Below are positions 31,484-40,605 of a DNA stretch of 64,000 nucleotides, one piece after another. Origin of the DNA: Fervidifonticultor_A tertius (GTDB lineage: Bacteria > Sysuimicrobiota > Sysuimicrobiia > Sysuimicrobiales > Humicultoraceae); NCBI GenBank assembly GCA_031459235.1, contig JAVKIY010000002.1:18277-82276 (forward strand), in the 5' to 3' direction. The position numbers and the translations under genes are program-made. A model generated the notes under the pieces. It did no database searches. It was given only the letters and a program-made list of their open reading frames with translations, and had not been told where the DNA came from. How positions within the stretch are numbered: the first letter of the stretch is position 1; each line of letters starts with the position of its first letter.

Positions 31484-32524
31484 ATGGCGTTTCGCGACGT
31501 CGTCAACCAGGATCACGCGGTCATGCTGCTCCGGGCGGCGGCGCGCAGCGGCAAGGTCGGCCACGCCTACCTGCTCGTCGGGCCCGCCGGCGTTGGGCGT
31601 CGCGCCCTGGCGCTCGCCTTCGCGCAGCTCCTCAACTGCGCGCGCGCCGACGGCGACGCGTGCGGCGACTGCGTGTCGTGCCGGAAGATCGTCTCGGGCA
31701 GCCACCCCGACGTCCGCATTCTCGACGTCGCCCGCGGGCAGTACCTCGAGGCGCCCGGCAAGGAGCACCGGGGCAAGGAGATCCCCGTCGACCAGATTCG
31801 CGCGCTGCGGCGCGAGGCCGCCTTTCCGCCCTACGAGGGGAAGTGGAAGGTCTTCGTCATCGCCGACGCCGAGCGCATGAACCCCAGCTCGGCCAACAGC
31901 CTGCTCAAGATCCTGGAGGAGCCCCCGGCCCGGGTCGTCTTCCTGCTCGTCGCCGAGTCGTCGGTGGCGCTGCCGCCGACCGTGGTGTCGCGCTGCCAGC
32001 TCGTCCGGTGCGCGTTCCTGCGCGCCGACCAGATCGAGCGAGCGCTGGTGGACCGCTGGCAGATCGCGCCGGATCGGGCGCGCGTCCTGGCCGTGCTCGC
32101 CGACGGCCGCCTCGGCCGGGCGCTGGAGTGGGCTGCCTCCGAGGAGCGGCTCGAGGCCCGCGACCGGCTGCTCGACCTGCTGCCGACGCTGGAGGGCAGC
32201 GACCCGCTCACCCGCCTCGACGCCGCCGAGGCGCTCAGCCGCCAGCCCGACCTGCTGCCCGAGCTGCTCGATCTCGCCGTACTGTGGTACCGCGACCTGC
32301 TGGTCTGGAAGCAGCTCCCGGAGCCGGCGCTGCTCACGAACCGCGACCGCCAGACGCAGATCGAAGCACTGGCCCCGCGGTTCAGCGAGACCACGCTCGG
32401 CGCGCGGATCGAGGCGGTGGAGGCGGCGAAGGAGTCGCTGCGGCGCAACGTGAACGCGCGCCTGGCGCTGGAGAAGCTGTTCCTGTCGTTTCAAGACGCG
32501 CCGGCGCCGGCGACCTCACCCTGA
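31484..32524 (+). CDS. holB: DNA polymerase III delta-prime subunit
   Basis: Part of the clamp loader that places the sliding clamp on DNA. The 346-residue protein has a AAA+ fold with the P-loop-like GPAGVGRRALALA, in which the catalytic Lys is Arg, fitting a non-hydrolysing subunit. A four-Cys zinc module (C..ACGDCVSC) is followed by the sensor region FVIADAERMNPSSANSLLKI and LEEPPARVVFLL. It is the last gene of the tmk-darA-holB block. Confidence 0.9.
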   Translation: MAFRDVVNQDHAVMLLRAAARSGKVGHAYLLVGPAGVGRRALALAFAQLLNCARADGDACGDCVSCRKIVSGSHPDVRILDVARGQYLEAPGKEHRGKEIPVDQIRALRREAAFPPYEGKWKVFVIADAERMNPSSANSLLKILEEPPARVVFLLVAESSVALPPTVVSRCQLVRCAFLRADQIERALVDRWQIAPDRARVLAVLADGRLGRALEWAASEERLEARDRLLDLLPTLEGSDPLTRLDAAEALSRQPDLLPELLDLAVLWYRDLLVWKQLPEPALLTNRDRQTQIEALAPRFSETTLGARIEAVEAAKESLRRNVNARLALEKLFLSFQDAPAPATSP

Positions 32525-32563
32525 GCGGGGCGGCGGCCGCACGACTGCTTGCCAGCGTTTCGA

Positions 32564-32850
32564 CTACTGCTTGAGGACCGGAACGACGTCCGTGTGCGCG
32601 AAGTGGTCGCCCTTGAAGAGCAGGGGCTCTCGCATCGTCTTCGAGAGGGCGTAGGCGAAGCAATCGCCGAAGTTCAGGCGGGCGCGATGTCCGCTGCCCT
32701 TGCCGAAGTCGCGGTAGGCTTCGCGCGCGACGCGAGCCTGAGCCGCGGTGACTGGCTCGACCACGATTCGCGCTTCCGTCAGGAAGTCGTCGAAACGGCG
32801 ACTGGCGATCGGAGAGCGGCTTCCGTCGATGACCGCCGCGGCCTCGACGC
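32564..32850 (-). pseudogene. Truncated VapC-type PIN-domain toxin remnant
   Basis: The minus frame reads VEAAAVIDGSRSP..., then EPVTAAQARVAREAYRDFGKG, LNFGDCFAYALS and EPLLFKGDHFAHTD before the stop. This is the C-terminal two thirds of a VapC PIN nuclease, with the Glu of the second acid motif and the two later Asp residues. The first 40 or so residues, including the initial catalytic Asp, are missing: the frame runs into the 3' end of the methyltransferase gene. The only usable start (GTG 32764) would give 66 residues. No VapB antitoxin is present, so it is most likely a dead fragment. Confidence 0.7.
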
Positions 32851-32882
32851 CGTGGGAACCGCGACCGAACGTGGGCTGCAGG

Positions 32883-34070
32883 CTACCCGATCACCTGCAG
32901 GATCAGGCACTTCAGGTACCGCGTCTCCGGCATCGCCGCCAGCATCGGGTGGTCCCGCGCCTGTGACCGGAACTCGATGAGCCGCAGCTGCCGCCTCGCG
33001 TCCGCCGCCGCCTCGGTCACCGCCGACCAGAAGCTCCCCTCGTCCACGTGCCAGGAGCACGAGCAGGTCACCAGCAGGCCGCCGGGCCGCAGCAGCCGCA
33101 GCGCCTGCAGGTTGATCTCCTTGTACCCGGCGAGCGCGCGGGGCACCGCGGCGCGGGAGCGCGCGAACGCCGGCGGGTCCAGGATCACCATGTCGGCGGG
33201 GTGCCCGGCCGCGGCTAGCCGCCGCAGCTCGTCGAAGGCGTCGGCCTCGCGGAACGTGCACCGATCCTCCACGCCGTTGTGCGCCGCGTGGCGACGCGCC
33301 CGGGCCAGGGCGTCCGCGCTCGCGTCGATCCCCAGCACCGACGCCGCGCCGGCGAGCGCGGCGTGCACCCCGAAGGCGCCGGTGTGGCAGAAGGCATCGA
33401 TCAGGTGCGCGTCCTGGGCCAGGGGCGCCACGGCGAGCCGGTTTTCGCGCTGGTCGCAGAACCAGCCGGTCTTCTGACCGCGCGCCACGTCCACCACGAA
33501 CCGCGCCGGGCCCTCCTGGATCTCGACCTCCGTCGGCCCATCGCCATGGGCGAACCCCTGGTCGAGCGGTAGCCCCTCGAGGGCGCGGCTCTTCGCGTCG
33601 TTGCGCAGGTAGACGGCGCGGGCGCCGCGCAGCCGGACGAGCAGCTCCACGAGCATCGGCAGCCGGCGGTCGATGCCGGCGGTCAGCGCTTGGGCGACCA
33701 GCGCGTCGCCGTAGACGTCCACGATCAGACCCGGGAGCAGGTCGCCCTCACCGAAGACGAGCCGGTACGCCGTGGTGCCCCTCACCACGCGCGCGCGCAG
33801 CGCGGCCGCCGCCCCGAGTCGGCGGGCGAAGAACGCCTCGTCCACGCGCTCCTCGGCCCGCGTGAACAGCCGGACGCGGATTTTGGAGCGGGGGTTGATC
33901 GTGCCGCGGCCGAGGAAGTGGCCGCGGTCGGTCAGGACGTCGGCCAGGTCGCCGGGCGCGGGGTTCCCCTCGACGCGGTCGATCTCGTTGTCGTAGACCC
34001 AGAGGTGACCGCCCGCGACACGGCGCTCACGGCCCGGGCGCAGCCTGACCCGCGCGCGCACGTCGTGCAT
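32883..34070 (-). CDS. Class I SAM-dependent rRNA methyltransferase, RlmI-like
   Basis: A 395-residue RNA cytosine methyltransferase. ATG 34070 follows a strong GGGAGGGACC site; the longer open frame is a shadow of the hydantoinase gene. The N-terminal PUA domain (about 1-75) has GHLWVYDNEIDRVEG and GRGTINPRSKIRVRL. An EEHI-type middle domain is followed by the Rossmann methyltransferase: motif I DAFCHTGAFGVHAA, motif IV MVILDPPAF and the Cys motif LLVTCSCSWHVD. RlmI makes m5C in 23S rRNA in E. coli. Its 5' end overlaps the hyuB stop by 44 bases. Confidence 0.88.
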   Translation of the reverse strand: MHDVRARVRLRPGRERRVAGGHLWVYDNEIDRVEGNPAPGDLADVLTDRGHFLGRGTINPRSKIRVRLFTRAEERVDEAFFARRLGAAAALRARVVRGTTAYRLVFGEGDLLPGLIVDVYGDALVAQALTAGIDRRLPMLVELLVRLRGARAVYLRNDAKSRALEGLPLDQGFAHGDGPTEVEIQEGPARFVVDVARGQKTGWFCDQRENRLAVAPLAQDAHLIDAFCHTGAFGVHAALAGAASVLGIDASADALARARRHAAHNGVEDRCTFREADAFDELRRLAAAGHPADMVILDPPAFARSRAAVPRALAGYKEINLQALRLLRPGGLLVTCSCSWHVDEGSFWSAVTEAAADARRQLRLIEFRSQARDHPMLAAMPETRYLKCLILQVIG

Positions 34071-35718
34071 GGTCCCTCCCATAGGCGGCCAGGCCGGCCT
34101 CGGTGACGTAGCCTTCCGCCAGGTCGCGCTCGACGAGCTCGTCGGGCCGGGCGCGCGGGTCGCCGAACCCGCTGCCGCCCGCTGACCACACGGTGATGGC
34201 GTCGGAGGCCGCGCGCAGCTCGACCAGCGCGCTGGGCTCGTCGCGGCCGGTCGCGGTGCCGCCGGCGATCTCCAGACCGGGGCCGGCGCCCTCGGCGCCG
34301 CCGAGCAGCCCGCCGATCGGCGAGTTCTCCCCGTGCGTGAGCACGTTGACCAGCACGGGCAGGCCGTCGTCGTAGAGCTTCCGCAACACCATGCGCTGAC
34401 CCAGGCCGCCGCGGTGGCGGCCCGGGCCGCCCGAGTCGGGGATGAGCTCCTTGCGCTCGACCAGCAGCGCGGTGCGCGCCTCGAACATCTCCACCGGTAC
34501 GTTGCCGGCCGAGGTGGGGTACATGAGGGCTGCGGTGCCGTCGCCGTGGTGGCTGGCGCCCTGGCCGCCGCCGAACATGATGTGGTCGTTGAACAGCCGG
34601 CCGTCCGCCGTCCGGCCGTACGCGGTGCAGGGAACCGGCAGCCCGGTGAACGCCTGCACCTGCCGCGGCAGCACGGGCGCGAGCGCGCGGAAGATCGCCG
34701 GGCCGCAGTACCACCCGACCATCGTACGCTGGTTGACGGCCGCCGGATAGCGGCAGTTGAGCACGCTGCCCTCCGGCGCACGGACGTGCAGCGGCCGGAA
34801 GCAGCCGGCGTTGGAGGGGATCTCGGGCGTCAGGATGGACTTGAGCGCGTAGGTCGTGTGCGCGGAGGCGTAGGAGTAGGTGCAGTTCACCCCGCCCATC
34901 GGTAGCTCCGGCGGCGCGCCGGTCCAGTCCACGGTGAGCTCGTCGCCGGCGACGATCACGGCGCAGGGCAGCGTCAGGTCCCAGGTCGCGATGCGGAAGC
35001 GGACCTCGCTGCGGTACGTGCCGTCCGGCACCGCGGCGATGGCCTGGCGCATGGCGAGCTCGGCGCGCCGCTGGACCTCGTGCGCGAGCGGCGCGAGCGA
35101 GTCCAACCCGTACTCGTCCATGAACGCGAGCAGCCGCTCGCTACCCACGTGGTTGCTCGCGACCTGCGCCTGGATGTCGCCCCAGACCATGGCCGAGTGC
35201 CGCACGTTGCGCCGGATCATGGCGGCCAGATCATCGTTGAGGCGGCCCGCCCGGTAGAGCCTCAGCGGCGGGATCTGGAGCCCTTCGTCGTAGATCTCGC
35301 GCGCCCGGCCCGAGGCCTTTGTGCCGCCGATGTCGGAGCAGTGGGCGATGGAGCCCACGAGCCCGACCAGCGTGCCACGGCGGAAGACCGGCGTCACCAC
35401 CGCGACGTCGAAGAGGTGGCCGGCGCAGACCCACGGGTCGTTGGTAACTAGCACGTCGCCCTCGGCCAGCGTCTCGGGCGGGATCGCTGTGAGGATCTCC
35501 TGGACCGCGCGCGGCAGGGTCAGGTTGAACGAGGGCATCGAGCGCGGCGAGTGCGCGATCGAGTTGGCCCCCGCGTCGAGGATCTCGCACCCGAAGTCCT
35601 GGGCCTCGCCGATGATCGTGGAGAACGCCGTGCGGAGGATGGTGACCCAGCACTCCTCCGTGATGTTGATCAGCCGGCTCCACATGATCTCCAGCGAGAT
35701 GGGGTCAAACGTCGTCAT
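34027..35718 (-). CDS. hyuB: Hydantoinase B/oxoprolinase-family subunit
   Basis: A 563-residue subunit. It opens FDPISLEIMWSRLINITEE, the family's usual start, with ATDFGCEI-like and SIAHSPRSMPSF segments, then VLVTNDPWVCAGH, a conserved metal-region motif, and GGVNCTYSYASAHTTYALK. With HyuA it forms ATP-dependent hydrolases or carboxylases of cyclic amides and ketones (hydantoin, 5-oxoproline, acetone, acetophenone). It follows hyuA by a 4-base overlap. The substrate cannot be named from sequence. Confidence 0.9.
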   Translation of the reverse strand: MTTFDPISLEIMWSRLINITEECWVTILRTAFSTIIGEAQDFGCEILDAGANSIAHSPRSMPSFNLTLPRAVQEILTAIPPETLAEGDVLVTNDPWVCAGHLFDVAVVTPVFRRGTLVGLVGSIAHCSDIGGTKASGRAREIYDEGLQIPPLRLYRAGRLNDDLAAMIRRNVRHSAMVWGDIQAQVASNHVGSERLLAFMDEYGLDSLAPLAHEVQRRAELAMRQAIAAVPDGTYRSEVRFRIATWDLTLPCAVIVAGDELTVDWTGAPPELPMGGVNCTYSYASAHTTYALKSILTPEIPSNAGCFRPLHVRAPEGSVLNCRYPAAVNQRTMVGWYCGPAIFRALAPVLPRQVQAFTGLPVPCTAYGRTADGRLFNDHIMFGGGQGASHHGDGTAALMYPTSAGNVPVEMFEARTALLVERKELIPDSGGPGRHRGGLGQRMVLRKLYDDGLPVLVNVLTHGENSPIGGLLGGAEGAGPGLEIAGGTATGRDEPSALVELRAASDAITVWSAGGSGFGDPRARPDELVERDLAEGYVTEAGLAAYGRDHARRARAGQAAPGP

Positions 35719-37880
35719 CGGCGGCCTCCGGGGCGCGCGGCGGCGCGCGGCGCGCCCTCGGCCAGGCCGCTTTCGGCGGCCGGGGCCTGCGGCGCCGCCC
35801 CGACGCGGATCACCAGGTTGCGGCCGGCGTCCACGGTCAGCTGGTCACCCGCCCACAGCAGGGTGGTGGCCTCGGCCTCCTCGATCACCGCCGGACCGGC
35901 GACCGCGGCCCCGCGATCGAGCCGGTAGCGGTCGTAGACCGGCACCTCGACGAACCCGCGGTCGGGCAGGTAGACCGGACGCGTCCCCTTGCGCGCGCCG
36001 GCCTCACCTGCGGCGTCGCCCAGGCTCCCGCGGAGGTCCACGCGCGGGGTCGGGCCGCTGACCAGCACGCGCCAGTTGAGGGTTTGGATCGGATAGCCGT
36101 CCAGCGGCACGCCGTAGCGCCGCACGTACTCGGCGCGGAACCGCGCGGCCAGCTCACCGGTCGGGTCGCCGTCCAGGTCAGGCGGCAGCGCGACCTCGAT
36201 ATCGTGGAACTGGCCGGCGTAGCGCATCTCCACGCGGCGCTCGACGGTCGCGCCATCGGCGGCCGCGCCCGCGGCCGCGACCATCCGCCGGCCCTCGTCT
36301 TCCATGCGGGCGAGCAGCCACCTGACCTCCCCCCACGGTAGCTCGGCCAGCTCGCCGGCGAGCGAGTGCCCGAACTCGAAGCCGGGCGGCGCCGCCAGCA
36401 GGCCGAGCGCCGAGGCCAGCCCGGAGGCGGGTGGGATGAGCACCTGCTCCATGCCGAGCAGCCGCGCGACGCGCGCGGCCACGGCGGGCCCGGCGCCGCC
36501 GAAGGCTACCAGCGCGAAGCGCCGCGGGTCCACCCCGCGTTCGATCAGGTACAGCCGTGCCGCCGACGCCATGGACTCGCAGACGATTGCGAAGATGCCC
36601 CACGCGGCCGCGGCCACATCCAGGCCGAGCGGCGCGCCGGCGCGCGCCAGCGCCTCCGCCGCGGCCCGCGCGTCGAGCGGCATCGCGCCGCCGAGGAAGG
36701 CGGCCGGGTCGTAGTAGCCGAGCGCCACGCACGCGTCGGTGACCGTAGCCTCCGCGCCGCCCTGGCCGTAGCAGGCCGGCCCCGGGTCGGCACCCGCGCT
36801 CTGCGGCCCGACGCGCAGCAGGCCCAGCGCGTCCACGCGCGCCAGCGACCCGCCGCCCGCGCCGATCTCGATCATGTCCACGACCGGCGTCTTCACCGGC
36901 AGCCCGGAGCCAGGTTTGAAGCGGTGCACGCGCGCGACCTCCATGGTCGGGACCACGCTGGGCCGGCCGTCGCGCACCAGACAGATCTTCGCGGTGGTTC
37001 CGCCCATGTCGAACCCGACCACGTCGCGCCGGCCCGCCTCCAGGCCCAGGTGGCCGGCGATAAGCGCGCCCGCGGCCGGTCCGGACTCGAGCAGGCGCAC
37101 CGGGAACCGTCGCGCTACCTCGGGCGCGGCCAGCGTCCCCGAGGAGAGCATCAGGAGGAACCGGCCCCCGAAACCGGCCTCGGCCAGCGCGGTCTCCATG
37201 CGGCGCAGGTAGCGGTCCACCAGCGGCTGGACGTACGCGTTGCAGACCGTGGTGCTGGTCCGCTCGAACTCCCGGATCTCCGGGCTCACCTCGCTGCTGA
37301 TCGAGACCGCGAGCCCCGGGAACTCCGCCTCCAGCAGGCCCTTGATCTGCCGCTCGTGGTCCGGGTTCACATAGGCGTGCAGCAGGCAGACGGCGACCGC
37401 CTCGACGCCCTCGGCCGTCAGGACCGCGACCCGCCGGCGCACAGCCTCCAGGTCGAGGGGTCGGCGGACCGTGCCGTCGCGGGTAATGCGCTCCGGCACG
37501 TCCACCCGCCACCGCCGGGGCACCAGCGGCTCGGGGTACCGCAGGAACAGGTCGTAGATGTCGTAGCGTTGTTCCTTGCCAATCTCCAGCGTGTCGCGGA
37601 AGCCGTCGGTGGCGAGCAGCGCGGTGCGCGCGCCGCGGCGCTCGATGAGCGCGTTGGTGACCAGCGTGGTCGCGTGCACCAGCGTGCCGACGTCGGCGAG
37701 CGCAATTCCCTCGCGCGCGCACAGCGCGTGCAGCCCGGCGAGCGCGCCGTCGGCCGGGGCCCGCGGGGTGGTCAACACCTTGTGCCAGGCCAGGCGGCCG
37801 GTCGGGTCGTGCACCAGTACCAGGTCGGTGAAGGTGCCGCCGATGTCGAGCCCGATCCGGTAGGGACGCATCCCGCTCAT
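35715..37880 (-). CDS. hyuA: Hydantoinase A/oxoprolinase-family subunit
   Basis: A 721-residue ATP-binding subunit of the ASKHA fold. ATG 37880 overlaps the permease stop; a second Met codon at 37871 is possible. The phosphate-1 motif is GLDIGGTFTDLVLV. Further on are TLVTNALIERRGART, the metal-binding SEVSPEIREFERTST, and phosphate-2 VVGFDMGGTTAKICLV, then IGAGGGSLARVD and QSAGADPGPACYG. It drives substrate activation for HyuB. Placement right after an importer suggests that the imported compound is its substrate. Confidence 0.92.
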   Translation of the reverse strand: MSGMRPYRIGLDIGGTFTDLVLVHDPTGRLAWHKVLTTPRAPADGALAGLHALCAREGIALADVGTLVHATTLVTNALIERRGARTALLATDGFRDTLEIGKEQRYDIYDLFLRYPEPLVPRRWRVDVPERITRDGTVRRPLDLEAVRRRVAVLTAEGVEAVAVCLLHAYVNPDHERQIKGLLEAEFPGLAVSISSEVSPEIREFERTSTTVCNAYVQPLVDRYLRRMETALAEAGFGGRFLLMLSSGTLAAPEVARRFPVRLLESGPAAGALIAGHLGLEAGRRDVVGFDMGGTTAKICLVRDGRPSVVPTMEVARVHRFKPGSGLPVKTPVVDMIEIGAGGGSLARVDALGLLRVGPQSAGADPGPACYGQGGAEATVTDACVALGYYDPAAFLGGAMPLDARAAAEALARAGAPLGLDVAAAAWGIFAIVCESMASAARLYLIERGVDPRRFALVAFGGAGPAVAARVARLLGMEQVLIPPASGLASALGLLAAPPGFEFGHSLAGELAELPWGEVRWLLARMEDEGRRMVAAAGAAADGATVERRVEMRYAGQFHDIEVALPPDLDGDPTGELAARFRAEYVRRYGVPLDGYPIQTLNWRVLVSGPTPRVDLRGSLGDAAGEAGARKGTRPVYLPDRGFVEVPVYDRYRLDRGAAVAGPAVIEEAEATTLLWAGDQLTVDAGRNLVIRVGAAPQAPAAESGLAEGAPRAAARPGGRR

Positions 37881-38680
37881 CGCGGCCCTCCCCAGGCGAT
37901 CGATTCCAGCCCCACCAGGCGGTGGATGATCAGGACGATGGCCACGCTCATGAGCACGCTCACCGTGGAGACCGCCGCCGCGGTCGGGTCGAACGAGAAG
38001 CGCAGGTAGTCGAAGAGCTGCAGCGGCAGGGTAGTGTTCCCGACGCTCACCAGGAGCAGCGAGATCGGAAACTGGTCGAACGACGTGATGAAGGCGAACA
38101 GTGCGCCGGAGATCACGCCGCCCTTGATGAGCGGCAGCGTGACCCGGCGGAAGGTGGTCAGCGGGCCAGCCCCGAGCGACCGGGCCGCCTCCTCGAGCGA
38201 CCGGTCGAAGCCCACGAGCACCGTCGAGATCGTGAGGAAGACGTAGGGCAGGCAGACCAGCGTATGCCCGAGCAGCAGGGCGCGCATCCCGCGCGTGCCG
38301 AGGCCGGTCCCGTAGAAGAAGAGCAGCAGCGCGATGCCCGTGAGGATCGCCGGGAGCTGGAGCGGCGAGACCACCAGCAGCCGCAGCGTGTCGCGGAACC
38401 GGCCCGCGTGGCGGACCACGTAGAACGCCGCCATGCCGCCGAGCACGGTGGCGAGGATGGTGGTGGCCGCGGCGAGCTGGAGGCTGAAGACGAACGCACG
38501 CACGAACGGCCCGCTCTGCGCGAACTTCACGAACCACCGGATGGACAACCCGTCGGGCGGGAAGCGCAGGTACTCGCCCGCGTTGAACGCGGCGAGCACG
38601 ATGATGACGATCGGCGCGAGCAGGAACGCGTAGAGCACCACGACGACCGCGACGAACAGCGGGGAACGGCCCTCGCTCAT
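37877..38680 (-). CDS. ABC transporter permease, PotC type
   Basis: A 267-residue inner-membrane protein with about six hydrophobic segments. It starts MSEGRSPLFVAVVVVLYAF and has AGEYLRFPPDGLSIRWF, a typical PotC/YdcV region. The EAA loop is EEAARSLGAGPLTTFRRVTL. The start overlaps the previous permease stop, and the stop overlaps hyuA. It pairs with the PotB-type gene upstream. Confidence 0.9.
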   Translation of the reverse strand: MSEGRSPLFVAVVVVLYAFLLAPIVIIVLAAFNAGEYLRFPPDGLSIRWFVKFAQSGPFVRAFVFSLQLAAATTILATVLGGMAAFYVVRHAGRFRDTLRLLVVSPLQLPAILTGIALLLFFYGTGLGTRGMRALLLGHTLVCLPYVFLTISTVLVGFDRSLEEAARSLGAGPLTTFRRVTLPLIKGGVISGALFAFITSFDQFPISLLLVSVGNTTLPLQLFDYLRFSFDPTAAAVSTVSVLMSVAIVLIIHRLVGLESIAWGGPR

Positions 38681-39516
38681 CGCAGGCTCCAGCGCAGCGC
38701 ACGGTTCATCAGCTTCACGTACCCCCAGAGCACGACGGCGGTCAGGCCGAAGAACACCATGGCCAGGGCCGAGCCCACCGGCCAGTTGAACGCGTCGAGC
38801 AAGAGCTGCACCACCAGCATGGGGATGACGAGGACGTTGTTCCCGCCGAGCAGGATCGGGATGACGTAGGAGCTGACCGCGAGCACGAACACGAGCAGCA
38901 TGCCGGCGAACACGCCGGGCAGCGAGAGCGGCCAGGTCACCCGCCAGAACGTCTTCCAGGGCGAGGCGCCGAGCGAGCGCGCCGCCCGCTCCACGTCCGG
39001 GGAGATGTTCTGGAGCGCGCCCGCGATGGACAGCGCCATGAACGGCATGAACACGTGCACCAGGCCGATGGTCATGCCCGTGACGTTGTACATGAGCTCC
39101 ACGGGCTGGCGGCCGGCGTAGCGCAACAGTTGGTTGACCAGGCCGACGCGCCCGAGCAGGATCAGCCAGCCGTACGCCCGGATGACCACCCCGACCAGCA
39201 GCGGCGCGATCAGCAGCATCAGCAGCAGCGGCCGCCGGCGGTTGGGCGCCCGCGCGATCGCGTAGGCGAGCGGGTAGCCGAGCAGCAACGTGAGCGCCGT
39301 GGTGAGCACCGCGTACCAGACGGTGTTGGCCAGGATACGCCAGTAGAAGCCGTCGCGCAGCACGCGCGCGTAGTTGTCGAGGGTGAACACGTTCAGGTAG
39401 CGTTCGCCCGGCGGTTTCACCAGGAAGCTCATGCGCACCATGTTGACGTAGGGCACGATGAGCAGCACGATCAGGAACAGGACCACCGGGGCGATCAGCA
39501 GGTGGCGGCGCCACAT
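38677..39516 (-). CDS. ABC transporter permease, PotB type
   Basis: A 279-residue inner-membrane protein with about six hydrophobic segments. It opens with MWRRHLLIAPVVLFLIVL and NMVRMSF, a PotB-like start; the EAA loop is ERAARSLGASPWKTFWRVTW. The ATG lies just after the ATPase stop. Polyamine, putrescine and other small cations or organic acids are carried by this family; the substrate here is probably the compound processed by HyuAB. Confidence 0.9.
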   Translation of the reverse strand: MWRRHLLIAPVVLFLIVLLIVPYVNMVRMSFLVKPPGERYLNVFTLDNYARVLRDGFYWRILANTVWYAVLTTALTLLLGYPLAYAIARAPNRRRPLLLMLLIAPLLVGVVIRAYGWLILLGRVGLVNQLLRYAGRQPVELMYNVTGMTIGLVHVFMPFMALSIAGALQNISPDVERAARSLGASPWKTFWRVTWPLSLPGVFAGMLLVFVLAVSSYVIPILLGGNNVLVIPMLVVQLLLDAFNWPVGSALAMVFFGLTAVVLWGYVKLMNRALRWSLR

Positions 39517-39518
39517 GG

Positions 39519-40580
39519 TCAGGCGGGGTCGGCGGCCGGGACGGTCCAGGCGTCGCCGGCCGCGAAGCTGAGCTCGACCCGCTCCCCGGGCTCGTAGCGG
39601 CGCGAGGGGTCGGCCTGCACGCGCAGGGTCAGGTCGGGCGCGCACTCGATCCGGTAGTCGAGCAGGTTGCCCAGGAACGCCCGTTCCCGCACGACGCCCG
39701 CCAGCCGGTTGGGGTGCCCGCCGCCGAAGTGCAGGGCCTCGGGCCGCAGTACCACCAGCACGTCGCGCGCGCCGTCGCCGGCGGCCCCCCCCGAGGTCTC
39801 GAAGGTGCCTACCGCCGTGCGGACCGTGACCCGGCCGTTCTGCGCGGCGGCCGTGCCGCGGATGAAGTTCGACAGCCCGATGAAGTCGGCCACCCAGGCC
39901 GACCGCGGCCGCCGGTAGAGCTCGTCGGGCGCGCCCAGCTGCTGGAGCACTCCGTCGCGCAGGACGACGATCCGGTCAGCCAGGACCATCGCCTCTGCCT
40001 GGTCGTGCGTGACGTAGACCGTGGTGATGCCGAACTCGCGCTGGAGGTGGCGGATGTAGAACCGCATCTCCTCGCGCAGCTTCGCGTCCAGGTTGGCCAG
40101 CGGCTCGTCGAGCAACAGCACCTGCGGGTTGATGACCAGGGCGCGCGCCAGCGCCGTGCGCTGCTGCTGCCCGCCCGAGAGCTGGTGCGGGTAGCGGCCG
40201 CCGAGCCCGCCGAGCTGCACCTTGTCGAGGATGGCGGCGACGCGGGCGGCGATCTCGGCGCGTGGCACCCCGCGGACATCCAGGCCGAAGGCGACGTTCT
40301 CGTTGACCGTCAGGTGCGGGAACAGCGCATAGTTCTGGAAGACGATGCCGGTGTCGCGCCGCTCGGGCGGTAGCGCGGTGACCGCGCGGTCGCCGAAGAA
40401 CACCTCGCCGCCGTCGGGGTGCTCGAACCCCCCGATGATGCGTAGCGTGGTGGTCTTGCCACACCCGGAGGGACCCAGGAGGGTGATGAGCTCACCCTCC
40501 TGGATCTGCAGGCTCAGGCGGTTCACCGCGACGACGCGGCCGAACCGTTTGGTCAGCTCGTGCAGGCGGATCGACGCCAT
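39519..40580 (-). CDS. ABC transporter ATP-binding protein, PotA type
   Basis: A 353-residue ATPase. Motifs: Walker A LGPSGCGKTTTLRIIGGFE, Q-loop FQNYALFPHLTV, signature LSGGQQQRTALARAL, Walker B VLLLDEPLANLDAKLRE and YVTHDQAEAM. A C-terminal TOBE domain (about 250-350) carries VVLRPEALHFG. It energises the PotBC-type channel of the same operon. Confidence 0.93.
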   Translation of the reverse strand: MASIRLHELTKRFGRVVAVNRLSLQIQEGELITLLGPSGCGKTTTLRIIGGFEHPDGGEVFFGDRAVTALPPERRDTGIVFQNYALFPHLTVNENVAFGLDVRGVPRAEIAARVAAILDKVQLGGLGGRYPHQLSGGQQQRTALARALVINPQVLLLDEPLANLDAKLREEMRFYIRHLQREFGITTVYVTHDQAEAMVLADRIVVLRDGVLQQLGAPDELYRRPRSAWVADFIGLSNFIRGTAAAQNGRVTVRTAVGTFETSGGAAGDGARDVLVVLRPEALHFGGGHPNRLAGVVRERAFLGNLLDYRIECAPDLTLRVQADPSRRYEPGERVELSFAAGDAWTVPAADPA

Positions 40581-40605
40581 GGACGGCGCGGGCGCTCCGA
40601 GCGGC

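Noticed and set aside
32564..32764. Functional VapC toxin
   Set aside because: It lacks the first part of the PIN domain with the initial catalytic Asp, and no antitoxin gene is present.
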